DNA of 64,000 nt from GCA-003244245 sp050700115 (GCA_050700115.1 JBOHGG010000021.1:1-64000); one strand, 5' to 3'; counted from the stretch's first letter, positions 51,143 to 59,614 are shown. Made by a program: numbers and translations. The notes: a model not told the origin generated them from the letters alone.

Positions 51143-52012
51143 ATGGCTGCGCGGGTGGGAAACGTGGCGGCTGGTGTTGTGCTGGCGGGGGGCCGCTCGT
51201 CGCGGATGGGCACTCCGAAAGCCGCACTGGAGTGGCACGGTTCCACCCTGCTGAGCCGGACGCTGGGCGTACTCGCCCGCACGGTCAACGGGCCGCTGCT
51301 CGTGGTCTGCGCCCCTGGTCAGCTATTACCCGAGATTCCCTCGCAGGTCGACGTCGTGGCGGACCCCGCGGAGGGGCTCGGGCCGCTGCAGGGCATCGCC
51401 GCAGGGCTGGCCGCGCTGACTGGTCGAGCGCAGATCACCTTCGTGTGCTCCACCGACCTGCCGTTCCTGCACCCGCTGTTCGTCCACCGCGTGCTGGGCG
51501 CGCTGGACGATGGCATCGACGTGGTGCTCCCGGTCGCTCGCGGTTTCCCGCAGCCGCTCGCCGCCGCCTACCGGGTCACCCTCGCGCCGCTGGCTGCCGA
51601 ATTGGTGGCAGCCGGCGACCTGCGCCTGGGCCATCTGTTGCTGCGGTGTGCCACGTTGCGCCTGGATGAGGCCGCGCTGCTTGCCGACCCGGCGCTAGCC
51701 GCGGCCGATCCAGCACTGGATTCGGTGGTCAACGTCAACGGCCCGGACGACTACCGCACCGCCCGGCGCCACCCCGCTCCGCAGGTCACGGTGCAGAGTT
51801 GCGGCGCGCTGGCGCGCAATGGGCACCGCGGTCCGTGCACCGTCCATGCCGCCACGCTGGCCGGTGCGGCCGCTGCGGTGGGCCTCGCCCTGGACCGCCA
51901 CGTCGTCGCCGTGCTCAACGGCGATCAGATCAGCCACGACGGTGAGGTCCCGCTGGTCAGCGGGGACACCGTCGCCTTCCGGTCCGCGTACCCGGAAGGG
52001 GTGACCCGGTGA
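51143..52012 (+). CDS. mobA: MobA-like nucleotidyltransferase with extra ubiquitin-like C-terminus
   Basis: Residues 1-200 match molybdenum cofactor guanylyltransferase: GVVLAGGRSSRMGTPKAALE, QVDVVADPAEGLGPLQGIAA, TFVCSTDLPFLHPLFVHRVL, NVNGPDDYRTAR. Residues about 210-289 resemble a ThiS/MoaD beta-grasp: QVTVQSCGALARNG and VAVLNGDQISHDGEVPLVSG, DTVAFRSAYPEG. The end GVTR lacks the C-terminal Gly-Gly that accepts sulfur, so the second domain may be structural. Single gene, 15 kb from moeA. Confidence 0.72.
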   Translation: MAARVGNVAAGVVLAGGRSSRMGTPKAALEWHGSTLLSRTLGVLARTVNGPLLVVCAPGQLLPEIPSQVDVVADPAEGLGPLQGIAAGLAALTGRAQITFVCSTDLPFLHPLFVHRVLGALDDGIDVVLPVARGFPQPLAAAYRVTLAPLAAELVAAGDLRLGHLLLRCATLRLDEAALLADPALAAADPALDSVVNVNGPDDYRTARRHPAPQVTVQSCGALARNGHRGPCTVHAATLAGAAAAVGLALDRHVVAVLNGDQISHDGEVPLVSGDTVAFRSAYPEGVTR

Positions 52013-52414
52013 CCGGTCGGGTCATTGGGCACATGCGCCGGACACGCCGTGCATGGGGCACGGACACGCCGGACGTTCCAGGGGTCTTCACTGGGCGTCG
52101 TTTTCTATGTACGGAAAGTTACTGTTGAAATCGTCAGCCGGATGGCTTACTTTCGAGTGTGCGTTGACCACGGGGAGTAAGGGGGGCCAGCTCGGATCAT
52201 CATCTTGGGGGTTGCTGATGCGCGACGGATTGACGAGTTGCCAGTGTTGACACCGGGGGAGAGTTCGCCAAGACGCTGACCGCGTCGACTATTGCGACAC
52301 CATGTCGCGACACGTTCTCCGGCAGGCACTTGAGATCAGAATCTGACGGCAGCAGATCGGCTGCGCGCCCCGACGTCTCCAGGCTGATTCGAGTCTTTCG
52401 GGCTTGCATTGCTC
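52013..52414. other. Gene-poor leader region
   Basis: No gene that I can support. The last part should contain the promoter of the Tyr/His-rich small protein; it is less GC-rich than its surroundings. Confidence 0.3.
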
Positions 52415-52432
52415 CTCCTTGAAATGAAGGAG
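52415..52432 (+). promoter_or_regulatory. Hairpin covering the ribosome-binding site
   Basis: CTCCTT (52415-52420), loop GAAATG, AAGGAG (52427-52432). The second arm is a perfect Shine-Dalgarno sequence 4 bases before ATG 52437, so the hairpin would hide it. This suggests translational control by temperature, ligand or RNA, but chance pairing of a CT-rich leader is not excluded. Confidence 0.5.
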
Positions 52433-52436
52433 TGGC

Positions 52437-52640
52437 ATGAGCATCGCGGGTATCTTTGCAATGGGTGGTGGCGACTGTGACAAGGGAGATCACCACCACA
52501 AGAAGGATCACTACAGCTATGGTGGCTACTACGGGGGCAAGTACCACTACAAGCGCCACTACGGCTACTACAGTGGCTACAACTACCACGGTGGCTACCG
52601 CAACTACTACCACCGCAGTGGGCTCCTAGGCATTCTGTAG
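52437..52640 (+). CDS. Tyr/Gly/His-rich small protein, 67 residues
   Basis: ATG 52437 with AAGGAG upstream. After MSIAGIFAMGGGDCDKGDHH comes a stretch of HHKKDHYSYGGYYGGKYHYK and RHYGYYSGYNYHGGYRNYYH. About one third of the residues are Tyr and one sixth His, with Gly between, and a hydrophobic end GLLGIL. No signal peptide. Such composition suits metal binding (the HHHKKDH cluster, with Cys-Asp), phase separation or a structural coat. I do not recognise the family. A strong terminator follows. Confidence 0.75.
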   Translation: MSIAGIFAMGGGDCDKGDHHHKKDHYSYGGYYGGKYHYKRHYGYYSGYNYHGGYRNYYHRSGLLGIL

Positions 52641-52655
52641 TCCGCTGTTCATCGG

Positions 52656-52693
52656 CGGTGGCCCCCACTCCCGTCAGTGGAGTGGGGCCACCG
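52656..52693 (+). terminator. Strong GC hairpin after the Tyr/His-rich gene
   Basis: CGGTGGCCCC-CACTC and GAGTG-GGGCCACCG pair nearly perfectly around a short loop 16 bases after the stop codon. Position and strength fit a factor-independent terminator, so the small gene has its own transcript and the ABC gene its own promoter. Confidence 0.75.
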
Positions 52694-52740
52694 TCCTTGC
52701 CGTGGCCAGGGACTGAGACCGCTACCGGACCTTGAGAGCC

Positions 52741-54606
52741 ATGCCCAGAGAACGTCCAACTCAGAGAACGGGAGTGCCTGTGCGGGAGGTGGTGAGGTCG
52801 CTGTTCCGTCCGGCATCGGATGATGCCGGGGGTTTGGTGGAGGCGGCTCCGGCGGCGACTCTGCGGGAGGTTTTCCGGCGGTTCTGGCCTGATGCACGGC
52901 CGTTTTGGCGGTGGTTGTGGCTGTCTCTGGTGTTGATCATCGTGATACCGGTGGTGGATGCCGGTGCGATCTTGTTGTTCAAGGTGCTGGTCGATGATGT
53001 GTTGACCCCGCAGGACTTCGGGGCCTTCCCGAAAGTAGCGCTGGCGTTTCTGGGTATCACGCTGCTGGTGGGCTTGCTGGGTTTCGTCGGCGAGTACCTG
53101 GGGGCGTGGATCGGGGAGAATTTCCTGCACCGGATGCGGACCCGGGTGTTCGCGCACCTGCACACCCTGTCGGTGAGCTTTTTCGACCGCCGCCGGCTGG
53201 GTGACATCCTGAGCCGGTTGACCGGTGATGTGGCCGCGATCGAAGGTGTGGTGCTGTCTGGGGTCATCGGGATCATCGCGAATCTGATGAAGATCCTGGT
53301 GTTCACCGGGGTGCTGTTTTACCTGAACTGGCGCCTGGCGTTGGCGTCGCTGGTGGCGGTGCCGGTGTTCTGGACCGTCGCCCGCATTTTCGCGCGCCGC
53401 ATCAAGATCGTCTCGCGGGAGGTCCGGGCCCGGGACGGGTCGATCTCGGTGGTCGCCGAGGAGAGCCTGAGCAACGCCACCCTGATCCAGGCCTACGGTT
53501 GCGAGTCCGCTGAGGTCGACCGCTTCGCCGCCCAAAGCAGGGGCAGCGTGCGCGCCGAGCTGGCCGCCACCCGGCTGGGCGCGCTGTTCTCCCCGCTGGT
53601 GGATCTGGTCCAAGTCATCGGAGTGCTGACCATCGTCGGGGTGGGGATCTGGGAACTGGCGGCCGGGCGCCTGAGCCTGGGTGGGCTGCTGGCCTTCCTG
53701 GTGTTCCTGTCCCAGCTCTATGGGCCCGTCCAAAGCCTGGGGTCGATGTCCACCCAACTGTTCGCCGCTGCGGCGGCCGCCGAGCGGATCATCGAACTGC
53801 TCGATGAGCAACCCACCGTGACCGCCCCCGCACACCCGGTCCCGCTGGAGCGGGCCCGCGGGCAGCTACACCTGGAGCGGGTCAGCTTCGCCTATCCCGA
53901 CACCGAAAGCGACGTCCTGAACCAGGTCAGCTTCACCGCGCTACCCGGCCAGACCACCGCCATCGTCGGCGCCAGCGGCGCCGGCAAAACCACCCTGCTC
54001 AAACTGCTCTTGCGGTTTTATGACCCCACCACCGGGCGGATCACCCTGGATGGCCACGACCTGCGCCACCTGGACCCCGACCAACTACGCGCCAACATCG
54101 CCATCGTCCTGCAAGAAACCCTGCTGCTCGATGGCACCATCGCCGACAACATCCGGGCCGGCCGCCCCGACGCCACCTATGACCAACTCGTCACCGCCGC
54201 CGAAGCCGCCGACGCCCACGACTTCATCACTGCACTTCCCGAGGGCTATGACACCCGCGTCGGCCAACGCGGCCGGCTCCTTTCCGGTGGGCAACGCCAG
54301 CGCGTCGCCATTGCCCGCGCCATGGTCCGCGATGCCCCCATCCTGCTTCTCGACGAACCCACCACCAGCCTTGACGCCGAAGCCAGCGAGCGCATCCTCA
54401 CCCCGCTGCGCCGACTCATCGCCGGCCGGACCACCATCATCATCTCTCACAACCTGCTGACCGTCACCGACGCCGACCAGATTCTCTACCTCGACCACGG
54501 CCGCATCACCGAAACCGGCACCCACACCGAGCTCCTCACCAACAACAACCACTACGCCCACCTCTACCACCTCCACCACCCCCCCACCCTCGCAACCCTG
54601 ACCTGA
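52741..54606 (+). CDS. ABC exporter (type IV), membrane and ATPase domains fused
   Basis: ATG 52741 gives 621 residues. Six transmembrane helices lie in residues 45-330 (for example VLIIVIPVVDAGAILLFKVL, FLGITLLVGLLGFVGEYLGA, IIANLMKILVFTGVLFYLNW). The nucleotide-binding domain has Walker A GASGAGKT, Q-loop, signature LLSGGQRQRVAIARAM, Walker B ILLLDEPTTSLDAEA and the H-loop His. A half-transporter that works as a dimer and exports lipids, peptides or drugs. No partner half-transporter adjoins, so a homodimer is likely. Codon use is very regular and GC-rich. Confidence 0.92.
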   Translation: MPRERPTQRTGVPVREVVRSLFRPASDDAGGLVEAAPAATLREVFRRFWPDARPFWRWLWLSLVLIIVIPVVDAGAILLFKVLVDDVLTPQDFGAFPKVALAFLGITLLVGLLGFVGEYLGAWIGENFLHRMRTRVFAHLHTLSVSFFDRRRLGDILSRLTGDVAAIEGVVLSGVIGIIANLMKILVFTGVLFYLNWRLALASLVAVPVFWTVARIFARRIKIVSREVRARDGSISVVAEESLSNATLIQAYGCESAEVDRFAAQSRGSVRAELAATRLGALFSPLVDLVQVIGVLTIVGVGIWELAAGRLSLGGLLAFLVFLSQLYGPVQSLGSMSTQLFAAAAAAERIIELLDEQPTVTAPAHPVPLERARGQLHLERVSFAYPDTESDVLNQVSFTALPGQTTAIVGASGAGKTTLLKLLLRFYDPTTGRITLDGHDLRHLDPDQLRANIAIVLQETLLLDGTIADNIRAGRPDATYDQLVTAAEAADAHDFITALPEGYDTRVGQRGRLLSGGQRQRVAIARAMVRDAPILLLDEPTTSLDAEASERILTPLRRLIAGRTTIIISHNLLTVTDADQILYLDHGRITETGTHTELLTNNNHYAHLYHLHHPPTLATLT

Positions 54607-54644
54607 CGCCGCGGCCGTGGTGTCGGCTGTGGTGGGATCGGGGT

Positions 54645-55388
54645 ATGGAGAACGTGGTGCAGAACGTCAGCTTTGGGTCCAACGGGGCCAGTGCGTACGG
54701 GTATCTTGCGCTGCCCGAAGCCGGCAGCGGGCCGGGCGTCGTGGTGATCCAGGAATGGTGGGGGCTGACCAGCCACATTGCCGACGTGGCGAACCGGCTG
54801 GCCGCGGAGGGCTTCGTCGCATTGGCCCCCGACCTCTTCGGCGGCGCCACCACCCATGACGCCGACGAGGCGAGCCATCTGATGCAGGATCTACCCGTGG
54901 ACCGCGCGGCCCGCGACCTGGGCGGCGCGGTGGACTACCTGCTGGGTCACGACGCTGTCACCAGCGCCACCATCGGCGCAGTGGGCTTCTGCATGGGCGG
55001 CGGCTTCGTGCTGGTGCTCGCAGCCCAGCAGGGCGACAAGATTGGCGCCGCTGTGCCGTTCTATGGCGTGCTCGGCGGGCAGTACCCGAGCTTCGAGAAC
55101 CTCTCCGCCCCGCTGCTGGGCCACTTCGGCGAGCTGGACGAGATGCAGAGCACCGACCAGGTCCGTGAACTCGCGGCCAGCATCGAACGGCAGTCCGGCC
55201 ATAAGCCTGACTTCCGCTTCTACCCGGCCGGGCACGCCTTCTTCAACGACGAGAACCTGATCGGCACTTACGACCCGGAGCAGGCCGCCAAGGCCTGGGA
55301 CGCCACGGTGATGTTCCTGCGCGAGCATCTGGCGGTGCCCCGCCACGGTGTCTCCAGCCGCCCCACTGGCCCCACGCCGGGATCGTGA
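54645..55388 (+). CDS. Dienelactone hydrolase family protein
   Basis: The 247-residue protein follows the ABC gene by 38 bases. The family signature is YLALPEAGSGPGVVVIQEWW (oxyanion region), GAVGFCMGGGFVLVLAAQQG with nucleophile Cys in GFCMGG, the Asp of GELDEMQ and the His of YPAGHAFFND. These residues are as in dienelactone hydrolases, which open lactone rings. The physiological substrate is unknown; many actinomycete copies are carboxymethylenebutenolidase-like. Confidence 0.92.
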   Translation: MENVVQNVSFGSNGASAYGYLALPEAGSGPGVVVIQEWWGLTSHIADVANRLAAEGFVALAPDLFGGATTHDADEASHLMQDLPVDRAARDLGGAVDYLLGHDAVTSATIGAVGFCMGGGFVLVLAAQQGDKIGAAVPFYGVLGGQYPSFENLSAPLLGHFGELDEMQSTDQVRELAASIERQSGHKPDFRFYPAGHAFFNDENLIGTYDPEQAAKAWDATVMFLREHLAVPRHGVSSRPTGPTPGS

Positions 55389-55392
55389 ACGC

Positions 55393-55698
55393 TCAGAGAT
55401 CGATGCTGAGGTCGGCCCGGATCCGCCGAGCGAGAGCCTCGTCCATCAGCAGCCGAGCAACCAGGGCCCGGATGACGTCTTGCCCGGTGACGCGGGGGGT
55501 GCCGATCAGATCCGCGGTCTCGGCACACCACTGGGTGAGCTTGACGTGGTAGGTAGGGGATAGGTCCACACTGCGTCGCACGGGCTTGGTGCGGACGGAA
55601 CCGCCCGAGTGCAGCTCTTCGGTACGGAAGTCGCGGTTTCGGCGTTGCAGCGGAACTCCGTGGGCGTGGGCGGAGGCGTGCCCGGCGCCGTTAGCCAT
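55393..55698 (-). CDS. Orphan ParB-like/plasmid-partition-type small protein
   Basis: ATG 55698 gives 101 residues: basic N-terminus with RRNRDFRTEELHSGG, then VRRSVDLSPTYHVKLTQWCA, LIGTPRVTGQDVIRALVARL, LLMDEALARRIRADLSIDL. Proteins of this kind usually follow parA on actinomycete plasmids and integrated elements and act as centromere-binding partners. No parA is near. GAGGG precedes the start. Probably a leftover of a mobile element. Confidence 0.5.
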   Translation of the reverse strand: MANGAGHASAHAHGVPLQRRNRDFRTEELHSGGSVRTKPVRRSVDLSPTYHVKLTQWCAETADLIGTPRVTGQDVIRALVARLLMDEALARRIRADLSIDL

Positions 55699-56142
55699 CG
55701 CATCCCTCGTCATGCCAGACATTCGTTTCCGGATGGTAGGTGGTTCGGACTCGAGGGACGTGAGCAGGCCGAGCGTGGCTCGTTTACGTGTAGTCACGAT
55801 CGAGCAGATCGGCCTAGCCGTCAAAGGCCCCGGTTCTGAATCGAATCGATCATCTCTGCTGGAGAACGCGGCTTACGGCGCTACCTCAAGCGAGTGACTG
55901 TCCTGGAGCGTGTCCACTCTTTTGGGCCAGCAGCCGAAGATTTTTGTTACCTCGAGTGAAAGACAGCTCCGGGTTGTGACCGAGAGGGTTGTGTGCTCCT
56001 TGTAGTCAGCACGTCACCATACGGTATGTTCGGACGGGCTGGGTTGAGTAGTATATTCACCTTCGGTGATTAAGATCTGTTCGGGCCGGTGTCAGAGGTT
56101 CCCGGTATCGGAGGTTCCCGGCGTCGCAGCCCAGGAGCGAAC
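55699..56142. other. Intergenic stretch with low-GC segment
   Basis: No gene recognised. The part at about 55900-56080 is clearly AT-richer (for example GTAGTATATTCACC near 56050) and likely holds the promoter of the anchored-protein gene that starts at 56143. Confidence 0.4.
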
Positions 56143-56835
56143 ATGAGCAACCGCAGTCCGGTGATCACGCTGCTCGCGGTCGCCGCATTGGCCGTCGTAC
56201 TCGTCGGGCTCAACGTGACGACGACCAGCCAGTCCGCGACCTCTCCACCCGCAGCCGAAACCGCAGCCGAACCCGCAACCGAGCCCGCGACCACACAGGC
56301 GCCGACCGGCGCGCCGGCGTCGCCTGCACCGGCGGCCCCTCAACAAGCCACTTATGCGGGACGTACCAGCGGCAACGAGGCAACCATCGCCATCGCGGTG
56401 CGCGACGGTCAGGCTGCTGCCTACGTCTGCGACGGCCGCCGGGTCGAGGCGTGGCTGCAGGGCAGGATCGTGGACGGGCGCCTGACCGTGCAGGGGGCCA
56501 ACGGAGACCGGGCGACCGGTGCAGTCGAGGGCAACGCGATATTCGGGACGGTGTGGGTCAACGATGAGCAATGGCCGTACTCCGCGCAGCTGGCAAGCCC
56601 GCCGGCGGGTCTTTACCAGGGCAGCGCGACGGTGAACGGGGTGCCCAACCGGATCGGCTGGATCGTGCTGCAAGACGGCAGCCAGACGGGCATACGGAGC
56701 AGCCGGAACGGGGTCCGGGAGCCGGCCCCGCGGATTGACCCCCAGGAGGGGCGCGGCGTCATCGTCGAGGGCATCCGGATCGATCCGCACCGTGTCGACG
56801 GCATCACGCGCGTCGTCGGCGGACCGCCCTCCTGA
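56143..56835 (+). CDS. Membrane-anchored extracytoplasmic protein of a Rieske/DUF6529 module
   Basis: ATG 56143 starts MSNRSPVITLLAVAALAVVL, a single N-terminal transmembrane helix, followed by a Thr/Ala/Pro/Glu-rich spacer (about residues 30-70). A beta-rich domain comes next (RTSGNEATIAIAVRDGQAAA, YVCDGRRVEAWLQGRIVDGR, GTVWVNDEQWPYSAQL), ending near GVIVEGIRIDPHRVDGITRV. One Cys lies in YVCDG. The gene is 15 bases upstream of the DUF6529 gene and 670 upstream of a Rieske gene on the same strand, so the three likely form one unit. No function is known. Confidence 0.65.
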   Translation: MSNRSPVITLLAVAALAVVLVGLNVTTTSQSATSPPAAETAAEPATEPATTQAPTGAPASPAPAAPQQATYAGRTSGNEATIAIAVRDGQAAAYVCDGRRVEAWLQGRIVDGRLTVQGANGDRATGAVEGNAIFGTVWVNDEQWPYSAQLASPPAGLYQGSATVNGVPNRIGWIVLQDGSQTGIRSSRNGVREPAPRIDPQEGRGVIVEGIRIDPHRVDGITRVVGGPPS

Positions 56836-56850
56836 GCAGGAGCATCACCG

Positions 56851-57423
56851 ATGACCTTCGCACCTGACCAGCCCACCGTGGCGACCCACCGGTCACGGGA
56901 CTCAGCCGTGACGATGATCCTGGTGCCGATCGTCGTGGGCGCTGCGGTGGCCGTCGCGCTCGGGGTGTACGGCCGGGTGCACGAACCGACCGGGGTCGCG
57001 ATCAATGTTGCTGGCTTCTCCAGGGCGCTGGCGGCCAAGAGCTGGCTGACCACCGGCGCGTTCCTGCTCGCCGGCATTCAGCTTGTCTCTGCCCGCGCGA
57101 TGTGGGGAAAGCTGCCGAGCGCGCCCTGGGTCCCTACGCTGCATCGTTGGTCCGGCCGGTTCGCGGTGCTGCTTGCCGTGCCCGTGGTGGTGCACTGCCT
57201 GTACGCGCTCGGCTTTCAGTCGGCGACACCGCGGGTCCTGATCCACTCGCTGCTCGGTTGCTTCTTCTTCGGCGCGTTCACCGCTAAAATGCTCCTGCTC
57301 ACCCGCCGCGGGCTGCCCAACTGGGTGATCCCACTCATCGGTGGTCTGGTGTTCTCCGCCCTTGTCGGCCTCTGGCTGACGTCGTCGTTGTGGTTCTTCA
57401 CGACTGTCGGAGTAACCCTTTAA
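56851..57423 (+). CDS. DUF6529-type five-helix membrane protein, cytochrome b561-like
   Basis: The 190-residue protein has five hydrophobic helices (about residues 20-42, 65-85, 100-122, 130-152, 160-186). Histidines sit at or near helix ends in PTLHRWSGRFAVLLAVPVVV, VHCLYALGF and RVLIHSLLGC, the arrangement used to ligate haem b in cytochrome b561 and ferric reductase-like proteins. I believe the family is DUF6529. It lies between a membrane-anchored protein and a Rieske lipoprotein gene, which supports electron transfer across the membrane. Confidence 0.7.
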   Translation: MTFAPDQPTVATHRSRDSAVTMILVPIVVGAAVAVALGVYGRVHEPTGVAINVAGFSRALAAKSWLTTGAFLLAGIQLVSARAMWGKLPSAPWVPTLHRWSGRFAVLLAVPVVVHCLYALGFQSATPRVLIHSLLGCFFFGAFTAKMLLLTRRGLPNWVIPLIGGLVFSALVGLWLTSSLWFFTTVGVTL

Positions 57424-57508
57424 GCCCTTGCGTGACACGTACAGTGAACCGCCCTAGGGTGTGACCCCGTCTGAATTACCGCTGGACCACCACTGACAAG
57501 GAGTGACG

Positions 57509-57985
57509 ATGTCCCACCACACCCCTCAAGGATCTGAAGTGACCCGGCGTGCCGTCGTGGCGGGCACTGGGGCCCTTGCTGTCGCTGCCACGCTCGCCGC
57601 GTGCAGTAGCTACGGGAGTTCGGCTCCGCCGGCAGCGCAAACCCCGGGTGAACCGGAGGCTCCCGCTGCGCCGGATGCTCCGCCGGCAGGCTCGGCAAGC
57701 CAGCCGCTGGCAAACACGTCCGACATCCCGGTGGGTGGCGGTGCGGTGTTCGAAGACGAGGAGGTCGTGGTGACCCAGCCGACGCCGGGAGCCTTCAAGG
57801 CGTTCTCGGCGGTCTGCACCCACCAGGGCTGCACGGTGAACAAGGTGGCGTCCGGGACGATCGACTGCCCCTGCCACGGGAGCAAGTACGCCATCGCGGA
57901 CGGGTCGGTCGTCAACGGCCCGGCGTCAAAGCCGCTCGCGCAACGCCAGATCACGGTCTCGGGTGACTCGATCCAGCTGGCCTGA
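57509..57985 (+). CDS. Rieske [2Fe-2S] lipoprotein with Tat-like signal
   Basis: ATG 57509 follows AAGGAG. The 158-residue precursor has a twin-arginine-like leader (VTRRAVVAGTGALAVAATLA) ending in a lipobox AAC, then an Ala/Pro-rich linker and a Rieske domain: CTHQGC (residues 110-115) and CPCHGSKY, with two Cys and two His ligands, and final ITVSGDSIQLA. It is a small, surface-anchored, folded iron-sulfur protein without a cytochrome bc1 operon. The preceding DUF6529 membrane protein is the obvious electron partner. Confidence 0.9.
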   Translation: MSHHTPQGSEVTRRAVVAGTGALAVAATLAACSSYGSSAPPAAQTPGEPEAPAAPDAPPAGSASQPLANTSDIPVGGGAVFEDEEVVVTQPTPGAFKAFSAVCTHQGCTVNKVASGTIDCPCHGSKYAIADGSVVNGPASKPLAQRQITVSGDSIQLA

Positions 57986-58016
57986 CCAGGCCGAGGACGG
58001 CCCAGCTGAGGATGAC

Positions 58017-59591
58017 TCAGCGCCAGGAAGGCAGCCAGAGCTCGGCGTTCCAATGCTCCGGGGTGATCGAGGCGCCGGTGAGGATCGGCCAGAGCCAGAT
58101 GAAGTTGGCCACGACGAGACCGATGTACAGCGAGACCACCAGCAGGCCTGTGCCCCGCCGCTCAACGCCATCCCGAGCTCGGCCGAGTACCTCGCCCAAC
58201 GCCAGCGTCACCGCGATGACCAGGAAGGGCGCCACCGGCGTCATGTAGAAGAAGTACATCTGGCGGTCGGTGTTGACCAACCAGGGCAGCCAGCCGGCGG
58301 CGTAGCCGGTCAGCGCTGCCGCGTAGCGCCAGTCCGGTCCGCTGGCCGCCCGCCACAGCGCCCAGCCCAGCACAGGGAGCGCGACCCACCACAGCGCTGG
58401 CGTGCCCACGAGCATCACCGTGGCCACGCAGTCCTCGCGTCCGCAGCCGGGGGCAGCGGCACCGGACTCGTAGTAGTAGAGCATCGGCCGAAGCCCCATC
58501 GGCCAGCTCCACGGTTTGGACTCCCACGGATGTGGCTGGGCCGGGGTGACCAGCCCCTCGTGGTAGTGCAGTACCGCGGTGCTGTAGTACCACAGCGCGC
58601 GCAGCGCCCCCGGCACGAAGGAGAACAGGCCGTCGGTACCGATCTTGCTGCCCACTACGTGCCGGTCGATGCCGGTCTCGCTGCCCAACCACGCCCACCA
58701 CGTCGTGAGATAGGTTCCGACCGGCACCAATGCCATCGCCCACGATGCTGGTCCGAGGTCGCGGGCCAGCGTGCCGGCCCAGGGTCTGCGGACGCCCGCG
58801 GTACGCCGCGTACAGGCATCCCACAGCAGGCTCATCGCGGCGAACGCGACCAGGTAGTACAACCCGGACCACTTCGTGGCACAGGCCAGCCCGAGCAGCA
58901 CACCCGCCCCGAAGCGCCACCAGCGCACCCCCAGCCGTGGCCCGAAGTCGGTGTCCGCGACACGACCTTCCCGGACCACCGTGGCCAGCCTGGCGTGCAC
59001 CTGCTCCCGGTCGATGACCAGGCAGCCGAACGCCGCGAGGACGAACATCGCGAGGAAGACGTCGAGCATGCCGATGCGCGACTGCACGTGACTGACGCCG
59101 TCGGCGATGAGCAGTACCCCGGCGATCCCGCCCAGCAGTGTCGATCGGGTCATCCGGCGCACGATCCGCACGATGAGCAGCACGCACACCGTGCCGGCCA
59201 GCGCGGCGGACAGCCGCCACCCCCAGCCGTTGTAGCCCATCAGCAGCTCACCCAGCGCGATGAGCTGCTTGCCCAGCGGAGGGTGTACGACGAGCTCGTA
59301 ACCCGGGTTGTCCTCCACCCCGCCATTGCGCAGCATCTGCCAGGCCTGCGGCGCGTAGTGCTTCTCGTCGAACACCGGGGTGCCGCCATCGGTGGGCAGG
59401 CCCAGATTCCACAGCCGCACCAGACCGGCGATCAGGGTCAGGCCCAGCGCCACCGCCCAGCTCCGCCACCGGTCGGTGAGCGGGCGCGGCACCAGCCACT
59501 GCAATGGACTGGCCGGTCTGGTCGGTTCCGGCGGCATCGAGGCGACACCGGCCGTCGGGGTGTCGGGTCTTGCCTCCCGGACCGTCGTCAC
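58017..59591 (-). CDS. Dolichyl-phosphate-mannose-protein mannosyltransferase (PMT family)
   Basis: The 524-residue protein has about 11-12 transmembrane helices. Its first loop carries the PMT active-site motif FDEKHYAPQAWQMLRNGGVE (Asp-Glu) with ELVVHPPLGKQLIALGELLM, and HVQSRIGMLDVFLAMFVLA follows. It transfers mannose from polyprenyl-phosphate to Ser/Thr of secreted proteins. In M. tuberculosis Rv1002c has this role and is next to rsmI (Rv1003), as here, on the opposite strand. Likely substrates are the secreted lipoproteins of the organism. Confidence 0.92.
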   Translation of the reverse strand: MTTVREARPDTPTAGVASMPPEPTRPASPLQWLVPRPLTDRWRSWAVALGLTLIAGLVRLWNLGLPTDGGTPVFDEKHYAPQAWQMLRNGGVEDNPGYELVVHPPLGKQLIALGELLMGYNGWGWRLSAALAGTVCVLLIVRIVRRMTRSTLLGGIAGVLLIADGVSHVQSRIGMLDVFLAMFVLAAFGCLVIDREQVHARLATVVREGRVADTDFGPRLGVRWWRFGAGVLLGLACATKWSGLYYLVAFAAMSLLWDACTRRTAGVRRPWAGTLARDLGPASWAMALVPVGTYLTTWWAWLGSETGIDRHVVGSKIGTDGLFSFVPGALRALWYYSTAVLHYHEGLVTPAQPHPWESKPWSWPMGLRPMLYYYESGAAAPGCGREDCVATVMLVGTPALWWVALPVLGWALWRAASGPDWRYAAALTGYAAGWLPWLVNTDRQMYFFYMTPVAPFLVIAVTLALGEVLGRARDGVERRGTGLLVVSLYIGLVVANFIWLWPILTGASITPEHWNAELWLPSWR

Positions 59592-59614
59592 GGGCCGATC
59601 GTAAGCTGGGCGGC

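Noticed and set aside
52336..53835. 499-residue minus-strand frame opposite the ABC transporter start
   Set aside because: Gln/His/Asp-rich antisense of a GC-regular gene, crossing the terminator and the small Tyr/His-rich gene.
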